Shown piece after piece: positions 30,567-39,860 of a stretch of DNA of 64,000 bases. The stretch is from positions 1-64,000 of the forward strand of contig JADIIU010000012.1 in assembly GCA_027603945.1 (NCBI GenBank), in the 5' to 3' direction. The stretch is from Terramyces sp. JEL0728. Taxonomy: Eukaryota; Chytridiomycota; Chytridiomycetes; Rhizophydiales; Terramycetaceae. A program made the translations under genes and the position numbers. Numbering within the stretch: position 1 is the first letter of the stretch; every line of letters starts with the position of its first letter. A model generated the notes under the pieces. That model searched no databases and was not told where the DNA came from. It saw only the letters and a program-made list of their open reading frames with translations.

Positions 30567-31454
30567 ATGAAAATAAACGACATTTGCGATTTTACATTAA
30601 TAATAACAGGATGTTCCAACCCAACTACAATCAAGCAAGTAACCAAAATATTCTGTGTGCTTCATTTTATAATGATTTTTGTGTACTTGGTGTACCCTGG
30701 ACTCAAGCTAGTCGAGTATCTTAGAAAAGAGCAGCGTAATGACAAATTACTTGCTCCTTCACTGCTAGTTTGTAGCATGCAAATCGCTATATCGGCAAGA
30801 TTATATTTACTACTTGGAGATTCATTCACACTGCGGATTACTATTTTACTGGATTTGATAGCACTGCTATGTGGAGGACTAGCACTAAGCAATTTTGTGT
30901 CTTATTTTGTCGGTGCAACTACAGGAACGAATTTGAGTGAATTATGGCAAGTTAATGGACAACAGATCAATCCCGTGCTTGGATTGAAGCTAATTCGGGT
31001 GCTGGTATTCGTGTACAATATTATAGTGTACATCTTGTGGGAAATCTACGGGCTACAATCTCCAGAAGCGTTTAATATTTATCGCAGATATGCGTATTAT
31101 TTCAGTGCAATACTTTCTCTGTTGACCGCATGGATATACTGGGTCCTAATAGCAAAGATTGTCAACGTACTGACCAAAAAAGTACAGAGGAGGAATATGG
31201 GCGAGCCGATTTCACTTTATTTTATCCGGATGGTTAAAGCGTTCATTATTGTTGCCTATGCGGTACCAAGCACTTTGCAGAACTTTTTTAGGGTAATTGG
31301 AAATGAATATTACTTGGATTCGCTTGTTTATTGGCAAGTTGCCACAGAAGGACTGTATTTGATTACAACCAGCTGCTGGGCAGTTTATATCTTGTACAAG
31401 GCATTTCCGAATGTGCTTAAGCATAAGAGTACGTCAGCCAAGGTAGCTGTATAA
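30567..31454 (+). CDS. 7TM array protein 9 (subfamily II)
   Basis: 295 residues, the shortest array member, starting MKINDICDFTLIITGC. The loop after span 3 is NLSELWQVNGQQINPV. Span 4 reads YNIIVYILWEIYGLQS, shared with array protein 10 (YILWEVMGLNS) but not with other members, so 9 and 10 form a pair. The third loop KVQRRNMGEPIS departs from the lysine-rich consensus. ECL3 is RVIGNEYYLDSLVYWQVA. The tail is only about 15 residues. It is the first gene of the plus-strand block that starts just after ATG18, so the block boundary coincides with an inversion. Confidence 0.85.
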   Translation: MKINDICDFTLIITGCSNPTTIKQVTKIFCVLHFIMIFVYLVYPGLKLVEYLRKEQRNDKLLAPSLLVCSMQIAISARLYLLLGDSFTLRITILLDLIALLCGGLALSNFVSYFVGATTGTNLSELWQVNGQQINPVLGLKLIRVLVFVYNIIVYILWEIYGLQSPEAFNIYRRYAYYFSAILSLLTAWIYWVLIAKIVNVLTKKVQRRNMGEPISLYFIRMVKAFIIVAYAVPSTLQNFFRVIGNEYYLDSLVYWQVATEGLYLITTSCWAVYILYKAFPNVLKHKSTSAKVAV

Positions 31455-31591
31455 TTAATATTAGTCTCAAGACCATGCTACTTTGGCTCCTCGAGTCCAA
31501 ACTGAAAATATAAATAAAACACGATATACCTAGACTGGATTTACTTGCTTGCCGGTTACGGATAGATATAGGTGTTAATTCATAATCAGAT

Positions 31592-31599
31592 TGACGTAA
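31592..31599 (+). promoter_or_regulatory. TGACGTAA upstream of array gene 10
   Basis: The element lies 8 bases before the preferred start at 31608. A longer frame from 31572 would translate through it, which argues for the shorter start. Confidence 0.5.
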
Positions 31600-31607
31600 T
31601 TTCTCTC

Positions 31608-32672
31608 ATGGATACCAAAGACCTCTGTGATTTCACATTTGCATTGACAGGATGCTCCAATTTGCATGCACTAAAGACAGTAACTCGAGCATTTTGTATT
31701 TTGCATTTCATAATGATTTTCGTTTACCTAATTCATCCAATCCACAAACTAATCAAATATATTTGGAACCAGTCGCGTTTCTATGACGGACTAATCCCGC
31801 CTTCGTTGTTAGTCTGTGTTATGCAGATATGTATCTTTATACGGACTTTGTTTGTCGGGTTTGTGCAGGATATCAGTTTGGAAATGCTTTATGGGTTGAT
31901 TATTTTGGATTTTCTGGCATTAATCTCCGGAGGGATAGCACTCAGCAATTTTGTAGCTTATTTTGTTAGTGCTACCACCGGCAATAATCTCAGCCAATTG
32001 TGGCAAGTGAAAGGGAAGGAATTCAACCCAGTGATGGGCTTGACTCTTATTAGAGTGTTTGTATTCGCGTATAATACGGTGCTATACATATTGTGGGAAG
32101 TAATGGGTTTGAACTCTATGGATTCATTTACCATTTTCCGAAGACATGCCTTTTATTTCTGCGCTTCGGTTTCTGCAACAACATCGGTGATTTACTGGTT
32201 TCTCTTGGCAAAAATAATAGATGTGTTAACGCAAAGGCTCGAAAGAAAGAAAGACGCCGCCATTCCAAAATCACTGTACTATATCCGTCTAGTTAAATAC
32301 TTTATCATTGTTGGCTACGCTTTACCGAGTGCTGGACAGAACATTATGCGTGTAGTGGGAAACGAGTACTTTCAAGAGTCGTTGATTTATTGGCAGATAG
32401 CAACTGAATTTTGCTATTTATTTACAAGTAGTTGCTGGTCAATTTATATACTCTCCAAATCGTTTCCCCAATATTTCACTAGTGAACGCACAAGTAGTTC
32501 ACTTTCGAATGTAAATTTGACTAACTTAGATTCACCATGGCCAAGAAACGTCAATGCCGATGGCATCCCGTCTCAAAACCCGTCCGCTAGATCACACCTC
32601 AAAGTAGCAAAGTGGAGGCTCGTTGGATACAGCACAAGTACAACTAATCGTCATACTGAATATATTCCTTAA
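31608..32672 (+). CDS. 7TM array protein 10 (subfamily II)
   Basis: 354 residues from the family-type start MDTKDLCDFTFALTGC. The loop after span 3 is NLSQLWQVKGKEFNPV; the third loop is RLERKKDAAIPKS. RVVGNEYFQESLIYWQIA precedes span 7. Unlike other subfamily II members it has a long C-tail of about 65 residues, Ser/Thr/Asn rich (SSSLSNVNLTN) with many possible phosphorylation sites, as seen in regulated GPCR tails. It is followed by a 300-base gap before the next array gene. Confidence 0.84.
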   Translation: MDTKDLCDFTFALTGCSNLHALKTVTRAFCILHFIMIFVYLIHPIHKLIKYIWNQSRFYDGLIPPSLLVCVMQICIFIRTLFVGFVQDISLEMLYGLIILDFLALISGGIALSNFVAYFVSATTGNNLSQLWQVKGKEFNPVMGLTLIRVFVFAYNTVLYILWEVMGLNSMDSFTIFRRHAFYFCASVSATTSVIYWFLLAKIIDVLTQRLERKKDAAIPKSLYYIRLVKYFIIVGYALPSAGQNIMRVVGNEYFQESLIYWQIATEFCYLFTSSCWSIYILSKSFPQYFTSERTSSSLSNVNLTNLDSPWPRNVNADGIPSQNPSARSHLKVAKWRLVGYSTSTTNRHTEYIP

Positions 32673-32973
32673 AAGATTATAACCGAATGATAGATTTCAT
32701 TCGATCTTGCATAATTAATACAGTAATCCTAGTCCTTATCCAAGAGATTTAGCGTGATAGTAACACAATGATCTTTGTTTTCTATGCAAATACAATGTAT
32801 ACTAAAGTGCATATAGCCATAGGGTTACGCGTAAATCAACAGTAAATTCCAGTATAGCACTGCTTTAATAGGCTTTTTACTTTGGTTTAGAGTGCAGTCT
32901 TTGTCCAAGAGGATTATTAATGGATTTACGACATCCCTTGTAAAAATGTAAATTTGCTCATTGTTTCGCCCAA
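32673..32973. other. Intergenic stretch upstream of array gene 11
   Basis: About 300 bases without a gene. The only notable signals are CTTTGTTTT and TCTTTGTCC, which match the wider WWCAAWG HMG-box pattern in reverse, and CATTGTTT close to the start codon. Confidence 0.5.
32959..32966 (+). promoter_or_regulatory. CATTGTTT upstream of array gene 11
   Basis: HMG-like core 8 bases before the start codon at 32974, in the same orientation class as the elements upstream of subfamily III genes 14 and 16. Confidence 0.4.
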
Positions 32974-34002
32974 ATGTCATTCTTATCAGAGATTTGCGAT
33001 TTCAATATATCAATAGCAGGATGCGACAACATAAGTTACTTTCGAGATGCATGCTATCTCGCAATTGGACTGCAGACCATATCGATGTTTCTATTTTCCG
33101 CGTCATTAGTCCGAACACTTCAAAAGAATACAATGAAAGAGCAGCTGGCGGATTTACTTTTTCTCACTTCATTAATGGGAGTGCTCTGCCATGTGTTCGG
33201 GATCGTTAAACAGTGTATATTGATTATGAATTACGGCTCCATTCCGGATGATATTCTGAAACGAAATATTCAAACTGTAATGTTGATGGAGTACGGAATG
33301 AATTTGTGCGGAGGTGTAGGGTTCTCTACTCTGATGGCTTTCTTTGTCAAAGGGGCGATTGGCACTAGAAATGATCTTTATACAATAAGTGGTGCCAACT
33401 TTAATCCCAAAATTTTGGTCTCGATTATCAGGCTATTCATTATGGTCTATACACTTGTTACGTATATTCTTTGGATTTGTATTGGAATGGAAACGCTGGA
33501 CAATTATCTATTTTATAGGAGATTAATCTACTACAGCTACACGGTATTATCAGGGCTGGTATCTCCGATACTATTTCATATTTCGCTAAACCCAGTGATT
33601 AAAAAACTGTCGCAGTATTACAAGGAAAACAACGAAGAGCTGCCGGTACCTCTGCTTTCACTAAAACGGCTAGAAAAGACTCTCACCAAAAGCTTTTCTG
33701 TGTCTCTAGGAATAATCTACTTTTTGAAAGCATTTGCCAATGATCATCTGCAGAATTACTTGGTAGTCTGCCAAATTACTACCACAGTACTATATTTCTA
33801 TTCATCGTCCATCTTTGCGTCGTATCCATTGATGAAAACATATCCAAGGTTGCTTGGATTTGTACACGGCAGATCAAAGTTATCTAGCCAAAGAACCAAC
33901 CCTACTAACTTGGTAAAGCTGAATGGAAATGTGAATACTGCCGCTGAACCGGCCAAGGAAACTGTAATTCTCTCGAGAGGTGATGGCCATGTATTGCAAT
34001 AA
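32974..34002 (+). CDS. 7TM array protein 11 (subfamily III)
   Basis: 342 residues starting MSFLSEICDFNISIAGC. Subfamily III is marked by a loop after span 3 that contains no Trp (GTRNDLYTISGANFNPK) and by an acidic third loop (YYKENNEELPVP), followed by a TLTKSFS motif at the head of span 6. ANDHLQNYLVVCQI is the third extracellular loop. The C-tail contains ETVILSRG, a version of the T-V-hydrophobic tail motif shared by subfamily III. It is the only subfamily III gene on the plus strand; all others lie beyond the COQ3/PPR pair on the minus strand. Confidence 0.85.
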   Translation: MSFLSEICDFNISIAGCDNISYFRDACYLAIGLQTISMFLFSASLVRTLQKNTMKEQLADLLFLTSLMGVLCHVFGIVKQCILIMNYGSIPDDILKRNIQTVMLMEYGMNLCGGVGFSTLMAFFVKGAIGTRNDLYTISGANFNPKILVSIIRLFIMVYTLVTYILWICIGMETLDNYLFYRRLIYYSYTVLSGLVSPILFHISLNPVIKKLSQYYKENNEELPVPLLSLKRLEKTLTKSFSVSLGIIYFLKAFANDHLQNYLVVCQITTTVLYFYSSSIFASYPLMKTYPRLLGFVHGRSKLSSQRTNPTNLVKLNGNVNTAAEPAKETVILSRGDGHVLQ

Positions 34003-34079
34003 AATAGCTTTTTGATTCTGCTTGTACTTGAATTTCTGATAGACACTCAACCGTTAAATAATTAATGCACAACTTATCT

Positions 34080-34808
34080 TTATTCTTTCTTGACTGCTGC
34101 AATATAATTCATGGAAGTGTCATTTGTTAGCCTGAATCCACAGCCAGGGATCAACTCCATCCCTTTCAAATCTGCAAGCCCGCCGCACATATCTCGTAAT
34201 TCATCTGGGGTAATGTACTTGTCATAGGTATGTGTGCCTTTGGGAACCCATCCTAATCCTTCAGCGAGAAATATAGTACCCAAGTAGCTTTTCAGATTCC
34301 TATTGATTGTACTGAAAAATATCATCCCGCCAGGCTTGGTAACTCTTAAGCACTCATCAACAAAACTCTTTGGATCAGTAACATGTTCAAGGATCTCCAA
34401 GGCAGTAACTGCATCATATTCAGATTGTAAATCTTCAATCCTGGAATGTACAAAATTGATTTTTGGGTTATACTGTTTAGCAGTTTGAATATTATCATAA
34501 TTTGCATCAACTCCGGTTACATTTGCGCCTAACCGATAAAGCGAGTTTGTCAAAAACCCGCCTCCACAGCCGATATCCAGTATATTCAACCCTTTGAATG
34601 GCTTTGACGGCGTTGACTGACGATTGGATAATTCTAAATGTTGACGTATGAATTGCGTACGGATGGGATTCATTTTGTGCAAAAGTGCGTACGGGCCAGT
34701 TGGATTATACCATTCAGATGCTTGGGCTGAAAACCTCGCCATCTCTGATTCATCCACCGAAGAAAAGAGTCTTGCTATTCTATTTTTTGATTTTGCCAAT
34801 CTGAACAT
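34080..34808 (-). CDS. COQ3: Ubiquinone biosynthesis O-methyltransferase COQ3/UbiG
   Basis: 242 residues, intronless. The N-terminus MFRLAKSKNRIARLFSS has mitochondrial presequence character. The class I methyltransferase fold shows motif I ILDIGCGGGFLTNSL, post I VTGVDANYDNI and motif II ALEILEHV. FARFSAQASEWYNP-like and GWVPKGTHTYDKYITP segments are UbiG/COQ3 hallmarks. The enzyme carries out both O-methylation steps of ubiquinone synthesis in the mitochondrial matrix, supplying the electron carrier reduced by complex I, whose NDUFV1 subunit is encoded at 49-50 kb. Its start codon is only 21 bases from that of the divergent PPR gene. Confidence 0.95.
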   Translation of the reverse strand: MFRLAKSKNRIARLFSSVDESEMARFSAQASEWYNPTGPYALLHKMNPIRTQFIRQHLELSNRQSTPSKPFKGLNILDIGCGGGFLTNSLYRLGANVTGVDANYDNIQTAKQYNPKINFVHSRIEDLQSEYDAVTALEILEHVTDPKSFVDECLRVTKPGGMIFFSTINRNLKSYLGTIFLAEGLGWVPKGTHTYDKYITPDELRDMCGGLADLKGMELIPGCGFRLTNDTSMNYIAAVKKE

Positions 34809-34829
34809 TTGCGAATTTTTTTTGAAATT

Positions 34830-36237
34830 ATGAATCCAAGGATACTCAGATTTTTAGCACCAAGAAGATATATTTCAGTAAAAAAGACTAGAGAAGCACT
34901 AGCCGCCCCTCCTTTGAAACATAAAGAGATTTACAAAAAGAATGACAAGGAATTATTTCAGAAAGCACTGTTGGACAGGAATTTCACACTGGCAAAGAAT
35001 GAAATATTGAATATAAAACCAACATTTTATGAATTGGATCGATTCATCCAGCTGGGACTAACTGATATTCGCACCAACCCAAACTCTGCAAATTTACGGT
35101 TTATTGAAGCCCTAGTCAAGGAAAACGAAATTATAGAGTTGGAATACTTTTATAAATTATTAATTGGATATACTAAATTGCAGGATACAATGCACTTGCA
35201 GTCTCTAGTCAGCTATATGATGGAAAAAGAAATTTTGTTGCAAGAAGGAATCGTAGAAGTAATCTTGAAACACTATGCTGGTAGGCTTGATTAATTTAGA
35301 AAACCATCAATCGGAAATGATTCAAGAATTACTGGATTACCTATGTCAAGTTCACGCAGAATCAGGAATCAAAGACCAAGAACCTTTTCCAATTCATTTC
35401 TACAAATATCTAGTAAAGAGCCAAAAGAACCCACTCAATAATCTATCGCTACTCTCCAAAGTCAAATCGCCAATTGTCATTAATCAAATATTGCGTGAAT
35501 TTGCAAGGCAAGGCTCTGTTGCTGGAATGAAAACCATGCTGCCGTTTATCCAAAAAGATCAGGAGACATTCAATATACTTTTGCATGGATACAAGAATGC
35601 TAATCAGTTTGAAAAAGCGCTGTCGCTGCACATGGAAATGATTGAACTGGACATTAAACCAAATCAGCAAACAATGTCGATCTTGATTGACATGTACTGT
35701 AAATCCGGGCAGGTTGATCGTGCGTTTAATATTATCAAGGAAATGGTATCAAGCGGAGAGAATCCATTAGTTGTTTATTGCAACTCGATCCTGGACCAAT
35801 ACAGAAAACACAAGCAATTCGATAAATGCCATGAAGTGTTTGAATTAATCAAATTGATTGATCAGCCAGATTCAACTACACTAAATATCATGATGTGTCT
35901 ATATGGATTCGACAAACAGTTTGATAAAGCAGTTGAGTACTTTGAGCAAGTCAAACAAGACAAATTCAACATTGGTACAATGATTTCAATAGCTGTATTC
36001 AATGAAAAATACGACCAGGTTGATGGATTTTATCAATTGTTAAAGAAGCGCGGAATGCTACCAAATTCAAAGATTATTTATAGTATGGTGCAAAAGAGTA
36101 TAAAAACAAACGAAGGGTATGATTTTTATTACCAGCTGGGCAAGGATTTGGGGTTGATTGACAGCAAGATATTGAACCTGATAAAGGACGTAAAAAGCAA
36201 GGAGTGGTACATTCAAGAAAGCAAATTGATTGAATAA
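34830..36237 (+). CDS. Mitochondrial pentatricopeptide-repeat (PPR) protein
   Basis: Two exons joined by a 19-nt intron (35281-35299) give 462 residues. MNPRILRFLAPRRYIS at the start is a good mitochondrial targeting sequence. The C-terminal half holds about four to six PPR units, for example ETFNILLHGYKNANQFEKAL, QTMSILIDMYCKSGQVDRAF and VYCNSILDQYRKHKQFDKCH. PPR proteins bind organellar RNA and act in processing, stability or translation; the target cannot be predicted. The gene shares a 21-base intergenic gap with COQ3, which would make a bidirectional promoter for two mitochondrial genes. Confidence 0.88.
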
Positions 36238-36370
36238 AGCTGTTTGAGATTAATGGTGATTGCTTTCACTCGGCATATCCTGAAATTAGCAATTTAACAT
36301 TTACTATGCATAATGATATTGGCATTAACTGTAACGAGCATGATTGAATCCATTTACTGCCAATTTATTC

Positions 36371-37363
36371 CTAATTTCTGTTGATGAGTACAGTTGGAAG
36401 GTCGCTAGCTACTTGCTTGCTTTTCAATAAAGTCTTGTTTGGACTTTTGGACCCAAACCTTTTAAAGTATTCTGGAAATGATCGGTAAAATACATACATT
36501 TCCATAGATATTGAATAAATGAATGAGCACAAGTGAGAAACAATTTGGAACAAAAGCAAATATGGTTGTAAATATTCATTTGCAAACACTTTGAGAAACA
36601 TTTCAATCCCTAATGAGCACGAGGTAGCTGTGGGCATTAGCAGTTTGATAAGCTGCAAGTATTTTAGTGATTGTGGTAAAGGCTCTCCATTCTCTTCGTA
36701 GTGAGATAAAAGCCGCTTGATAACTATCGATAGGAATAGTGTGTATAGAGTTGGTGTGAGTATTCCAGATACAACTGTATAAAAGTAATAAATCATCCTT
36801 CTGTAAAACACGAATATCTGCTCAGACTGTATTCCAAAGTGAATCCAGATAAAATACAATATCAGCATGTATAAGAATATAACCATCCTTATCCAAGTTA
36901 GTATTTTACACGGGTTGTAGCGTTTTCCATTGATTTTGAATAAAGTGTCATTAGATCCAACCGCTCCTTCCACAAAGTAAGTGATAAAAAATGTCATTGC
37001 AAACCCACCCACTGCAAGTGAGAGATATTCCAATGCCATTACTGCTTTGATATTCAATATTTTGTACTCTATCGACGAATCTGGTGAATTCAAATTCATA
37101 AAAAGAAGCTTGATTATCAAGAATATCTGTGAAAAGGCATTCAAAAACGAGCCTCTGAATAAATTATCGCTGCACAATGATTTTTCTCTTTGTGAGTAAA
37201 AGTAGTAGTTGATTAGTTTGTGTACAGGGTATGTTGCGACTGTTATCGTACAAAAAACGTGTAATACAATTGCTATTATGTTTACCCATTGAAAATAACT
37301 GATATTGGCACATCCTGTTAGCGCTACATTGTAGTCGCATAAAGTATTTACAAATTTGCTCAT
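36371..37363 (-). CDS. 7TM array protein 12 (subfamily III)
   Basis: 330 residues starting MSKFVNTLCDYNVALTGC. The loop after span 3 is SNDTLFKINGKRYNPC, intermediate between subfamily I (INGKPYNPS) and III (VSGKKFDPQ). The third loop HYEENGEPLPQS has the subfamily III acidic form. FANEYLQPYLLLFQIV precedes span 7 and the span ends YVFYRSFPEYF. The tail ends DLPTVLINRN, carrying the subfamily III T-V motif at the very C-terminus. Upstream there is only a weak CTATTGTCTG element (37379-37388). Confidence 0.85.
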   Translation of the reverse strand: MSKFVNTLCDYNVALTGCANISYFQWVNIIAIVLHVFCTITVATYPVHKLINYYFYSQREKSLCSDNLFRGSFLNAFSQIFLIIKLLFMNLNSPDSSIEYKILNIKAVMALEYLSLAVGGFAMTFFITYFVEGAVGSNDTLFKINGKRYNPCKILTWIRMVIFLYMLILYFIWIHFGIQSEQIFVFYRRMIYYFYTVVSGILTPTLYTLFLSIVIKRLLSHYEENGEPLPQSLKYLQLIKLLMPTATSCSLGIEMFLKVFANEYLQPYLLLFQIVSHLCSFIYSISMEMYVFYRSFPEYFKRFGSKSPNKTLLKSKQVASDLPTVLINRN

Positions 37364-37557
37364 AATTTTTGAAAAACTCTATTGTCTGAAATTCCTGATT
37401 TCATTTACTTGGAGCAGAAATGCATTTGCAACTGAAATGGAGAACCGTCAGGGTTTGGGACTTGAAATTTATTGCTAAAATATGAAATATTGAAGGGATA
37501 AAAGTAGGATCCAACGAGTTAATTCCTTATAACTCTTGTTGGTGCTACAATGCAGAG

Positions 37558-38577
37558 TTATTTGGACACTACTACTGTTGGTGCTTCAAATACGCCAGCA
37601 GTTCGAGCAGCAGCCGCTAAATTAACATTACTCTTTTTCTTTTGCGACTCTTTCTTGCTTGACATTTTCTTTCGCATACGGGATATCTGAGATGGTGCGG
37701 ATCTGTACAAGGAATAAAAGGTTAATACCGTAGAAGTGTAGAAAATTGCAAGATTCGAAACGATTTGACACGGCACGATCGCACTTGACAGGTATTCGTT
37801 TGCAAATACTTTTAGAAACATCGAGATCGCAGCAGCTATAGAGTAACTTCTTGTAAATATATTTTTGAATATCTTTAAATACAGCAGCGCATCGGGTATC
37901 TCTGTGTTGGTTTCCTTGAATTTGAATTCCAGTTTTACAATCACTTTTGACAAAAAGTAGTTGTAAATTATCGGATTTATCAGTCCAGTTAGTATCGTAT
38001 AAGTGTAGTAAATGATTCTCCTATAAAGAATATACTGGTTGCTATCCTGCAGTCCAAATTGTATCCAAAGCACAAAAAGGATCAGAGAAAATGCAAATAC
38101 GACGAGTCTAATTAGCCGAATCACTTTCATTGGATTGAATTCTTTTCCCAAAAGCGTATAAATAGATTCGTTGGATCCCAAAGCTCCTTGTACGATATGC
38201 GTGACAAACAGCGTGATGCAAATCCCACCGGCGGATAGTGTTAAATACTCGAGTGCAATTGCAGCCTTTGCATTGTTGAGTATATCCGCGTAGGCTGAAT
38301 TGCTTGACACTGAATTTATAACCATGTATTTCGAAATCGTTAGCGAATGGAAAACGAGATTCATAACAGAGCTCCAAAACACCAAATCCTTGTGCAAATT
38401 ACTATTCTTGTGTGGAGTGAACTGAATTACAATTTTGCTTAGTGGATATACCAATCCACTTACAAGTGATATAATGTGAATGCAGGCAGAAATGGTGTTT
38501 ACCAGCCGTACATTAGGGTCACTGCATCCTACTATGATAATATTAAAATCGCAGTAGCTCTGCAAAAACTCGGCCAT
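37558..38577 (-). CDS. 7TM array protein 13 (subfamily III)
   Basis: 339 residues starting MAEFLQSYCDFNIIIVGC. The loop after span 3 is SNESIYTLLGKEFNPM; the third loop KFKETNTEIPDA is more basic than in its siblings. Span 6 begins RSYSIAAAISMFLKVF. The tail is unusually lysine rich (MRKKMSSKKESQKKKSN) and ends APTVVVSK, the clearest example of the terminal T-V-V motif. Upstream are ACAATG (38600-38605) and TGACGTGT (38616-38623), the only array gene with both element types close together. Confidence 0.85.
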   Translation of the reverse strand: MAEFLQSYCDFNIIIVGCSDPNVRLVNTISACIHIISLVSGLVYPLSKIVIQFTPHKNSNLHKDLVFWSSVMNLVFHSLTISKYMVINSVSSNSAYADILNNAKAAIALEYLTLSAGGICITLFVTHIVQGALGSNESIYTLLGKEFNPMKVIRLIRLVVFAFSLILFVLWIQFGLQDSNQYILYRRIIYYTYTILTGLINPIIYNYFLSKVIVKLEFKFKETNTEIPDALLYLKIFKNIFTRSYSIAAAISMFLKVFANEYLSSAIVPCQIVSNLAIFYTSTVLTFYSLYRSAPSQISRMRKKMSSKKESQKKKSNVNLAAAARTAGVFEAPTVVVSK

Positions 38578-38599
38578 TATTGACTATGAGAGAAAATAC

Positions 38600-38623
38600 A
38601 CAATGAAAATTCAATTGACGTGT
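38600..38623 (-). promoter_or_regulatory. ACAATG plus TGACGTGT upstream of array gene 13
   Basis: An HMG-like core (38600-38605) and a CRE-like half-site (38616-38623) lie within 24 bases and 23-46 bases upstream of the start codon. Confidence 0.45.
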
Positions 38624-38646
38624 TATATTGTTGAAGGACCAGGAAA

Positions 38647-39711
38647 CTATTGAAGGGCTTCATTTGAATATTTAACTGTTTTTGGTACCACTACAGTATT
38701 TGCGGCAATTTTTTGTGTCTTTGCAACTCCTTTACAAAGCACATCATCGGACACCACCACAGAATTTTTATTGGACCGGATGGTGTGACTTTTGTTGGAT
38801 GTGTAGCTAGTGATTAGCGACGGGAATGCTTTGTATATGCCATAGGTTGATAATACTGTTGCAACGTAAAATGAGAAAAGGTTTGTAATAATTTGAACCA
38901 TATAGAGGTAGTTTTGCAAATAATCATTTGCGAATACTTTAAGAAACATTGAAATTGTGATTGCCAGTGAGAAGGTCCTCGTCAAAGTGCGCTTAAGGAG
39001 TATCAGGTAATGCAATGATATAGGAATTGCTTCGCCAATGTCACTGTAGTGTTCTTTTAATTTTTTAATAATGGCTCCCATAAATATATGGTATATGGTT
39101 GGAGACATTATTCCTGTAATAATCATATAGCTGTAATAGATCACCCTTCTATAAAGTATGTAATGCTCTTCCGTTTGCACTCCAAAAGTAATCCACAGCG
39201 AATACATGGTAACGGTGTAAAGGAAAACAAACAACCGAAACAGTTTGATAAATAATTGTGGGTCAAGTTTCCTTCCACTCACTTGGAACAGCTGACTGTT
39301 ACTTCCAATCGCTCCTTTGACAAAGTACCCGGTCAGCACATTCATAGCAAGACCGGCAACTAAATTAGTAGTTAAATCTAAAACCATCATTAATTTTGTG
39401 TAAAATATAATCGAATCCACATCGCTCACTGGCGTTTGACGTGTCAATATAACATATTTTGCGAGCTGGAACGACTGCGTAATAAAGCTGAGCACAGAGC
39501 TTGCAAATAGCAAGTCCTGTTTGATCGGCTTTTCTGTATTTGGAGATACTATAGTGCGGTATATCACGCACACTGGATGCACTGCAACGTAGCATAATGC
39601 AAAGCAATGGCAGATAGCCGAAATGAAACTGATTAATCTGAATGTTGAAGGATTAGCGCACCCCACTATTGATATATTGTAGTCGCAGAATGTAGATAGA
39701 AACGTGTTCAT
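38647..39711 (-). CDS. 7TM array protein 14 (subfamily III)
   Basis: 354 residues starting MNTFLSTFCDYNISIVGC. The loop after span 3 is SNSQLFQVSGRKLDPQ; proteins 14, 15 and 16 share QLFQVSG and form a tight trio. The third loop is HYSDIGEAIPIS. Span 6 starts RTLTRTFSLAITISMFLKVF and is followed by ANDYLQNYLYMVQII. The tail of about 60 residues contains NTVVVPKTVK. Only 69 bases separate its stop from the start of gene 13. Upstream it has an inverted pair of HMG-like cores. Confidence 0.86.
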   Translation of the reverse strand: MNTFLSTFCDYNISIVGCANPSTFRLISFISAICHCFALCYVAVHPVCVIYRTIVSPNTEKPIKQDLLFASSVLSFITQSFQLAKYVILTRQTPVSDVDSIIFYTKLMMVLDLTTNLVAGLAMNVLTGYFVKGAIGSNSQLFQVSGRKLDPQLFIKLFRLFVFLYTVTMYSLWITFGVQTEEHYILYRRVIYYSYMIITGIMSPTIYHIFMGAIIKKLKEHYSDIGEAIPISLHYLILLKRTLTRTFSLAITISMFLKVFANDYLQNYLYMVQIITNLFSFYVATVLSTYGIYKAFPSLITSYTSNKSHTIRSNKNSVVVSDDVLCKGVAKTQKIAANTVVVPKTVKYSNEALQ

Positions 39712-39727
39712 TTACAAGTAATTTGCC

Positions 39728-39750
39728 AACAATGAGAAATTCATTGTTTT
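39728..39750 (-). promoter_or_regulatory. Inverted AACAATG...CATTGTT pair upstream of array gene 14
   Basis: AACAATG (39728-39734) and CATTGTTTT (39742-39750) face each other with a seven-base spacer, 17-39 bases before the start codon. The inverted arrangement could bind a dimer or form a small hairpin; either is inference. Confidence 0.5.
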
Positions 39751-39860
39751 GTCATGAATTAGAGATACAAAGAAAAGAATGTAAATCAAATCAATAGTTT
39801 TGTTACAGTACAGGCATATTTATTGTTGGCTAGTAAGGGAGATGTCTGACAAATAGGAAT

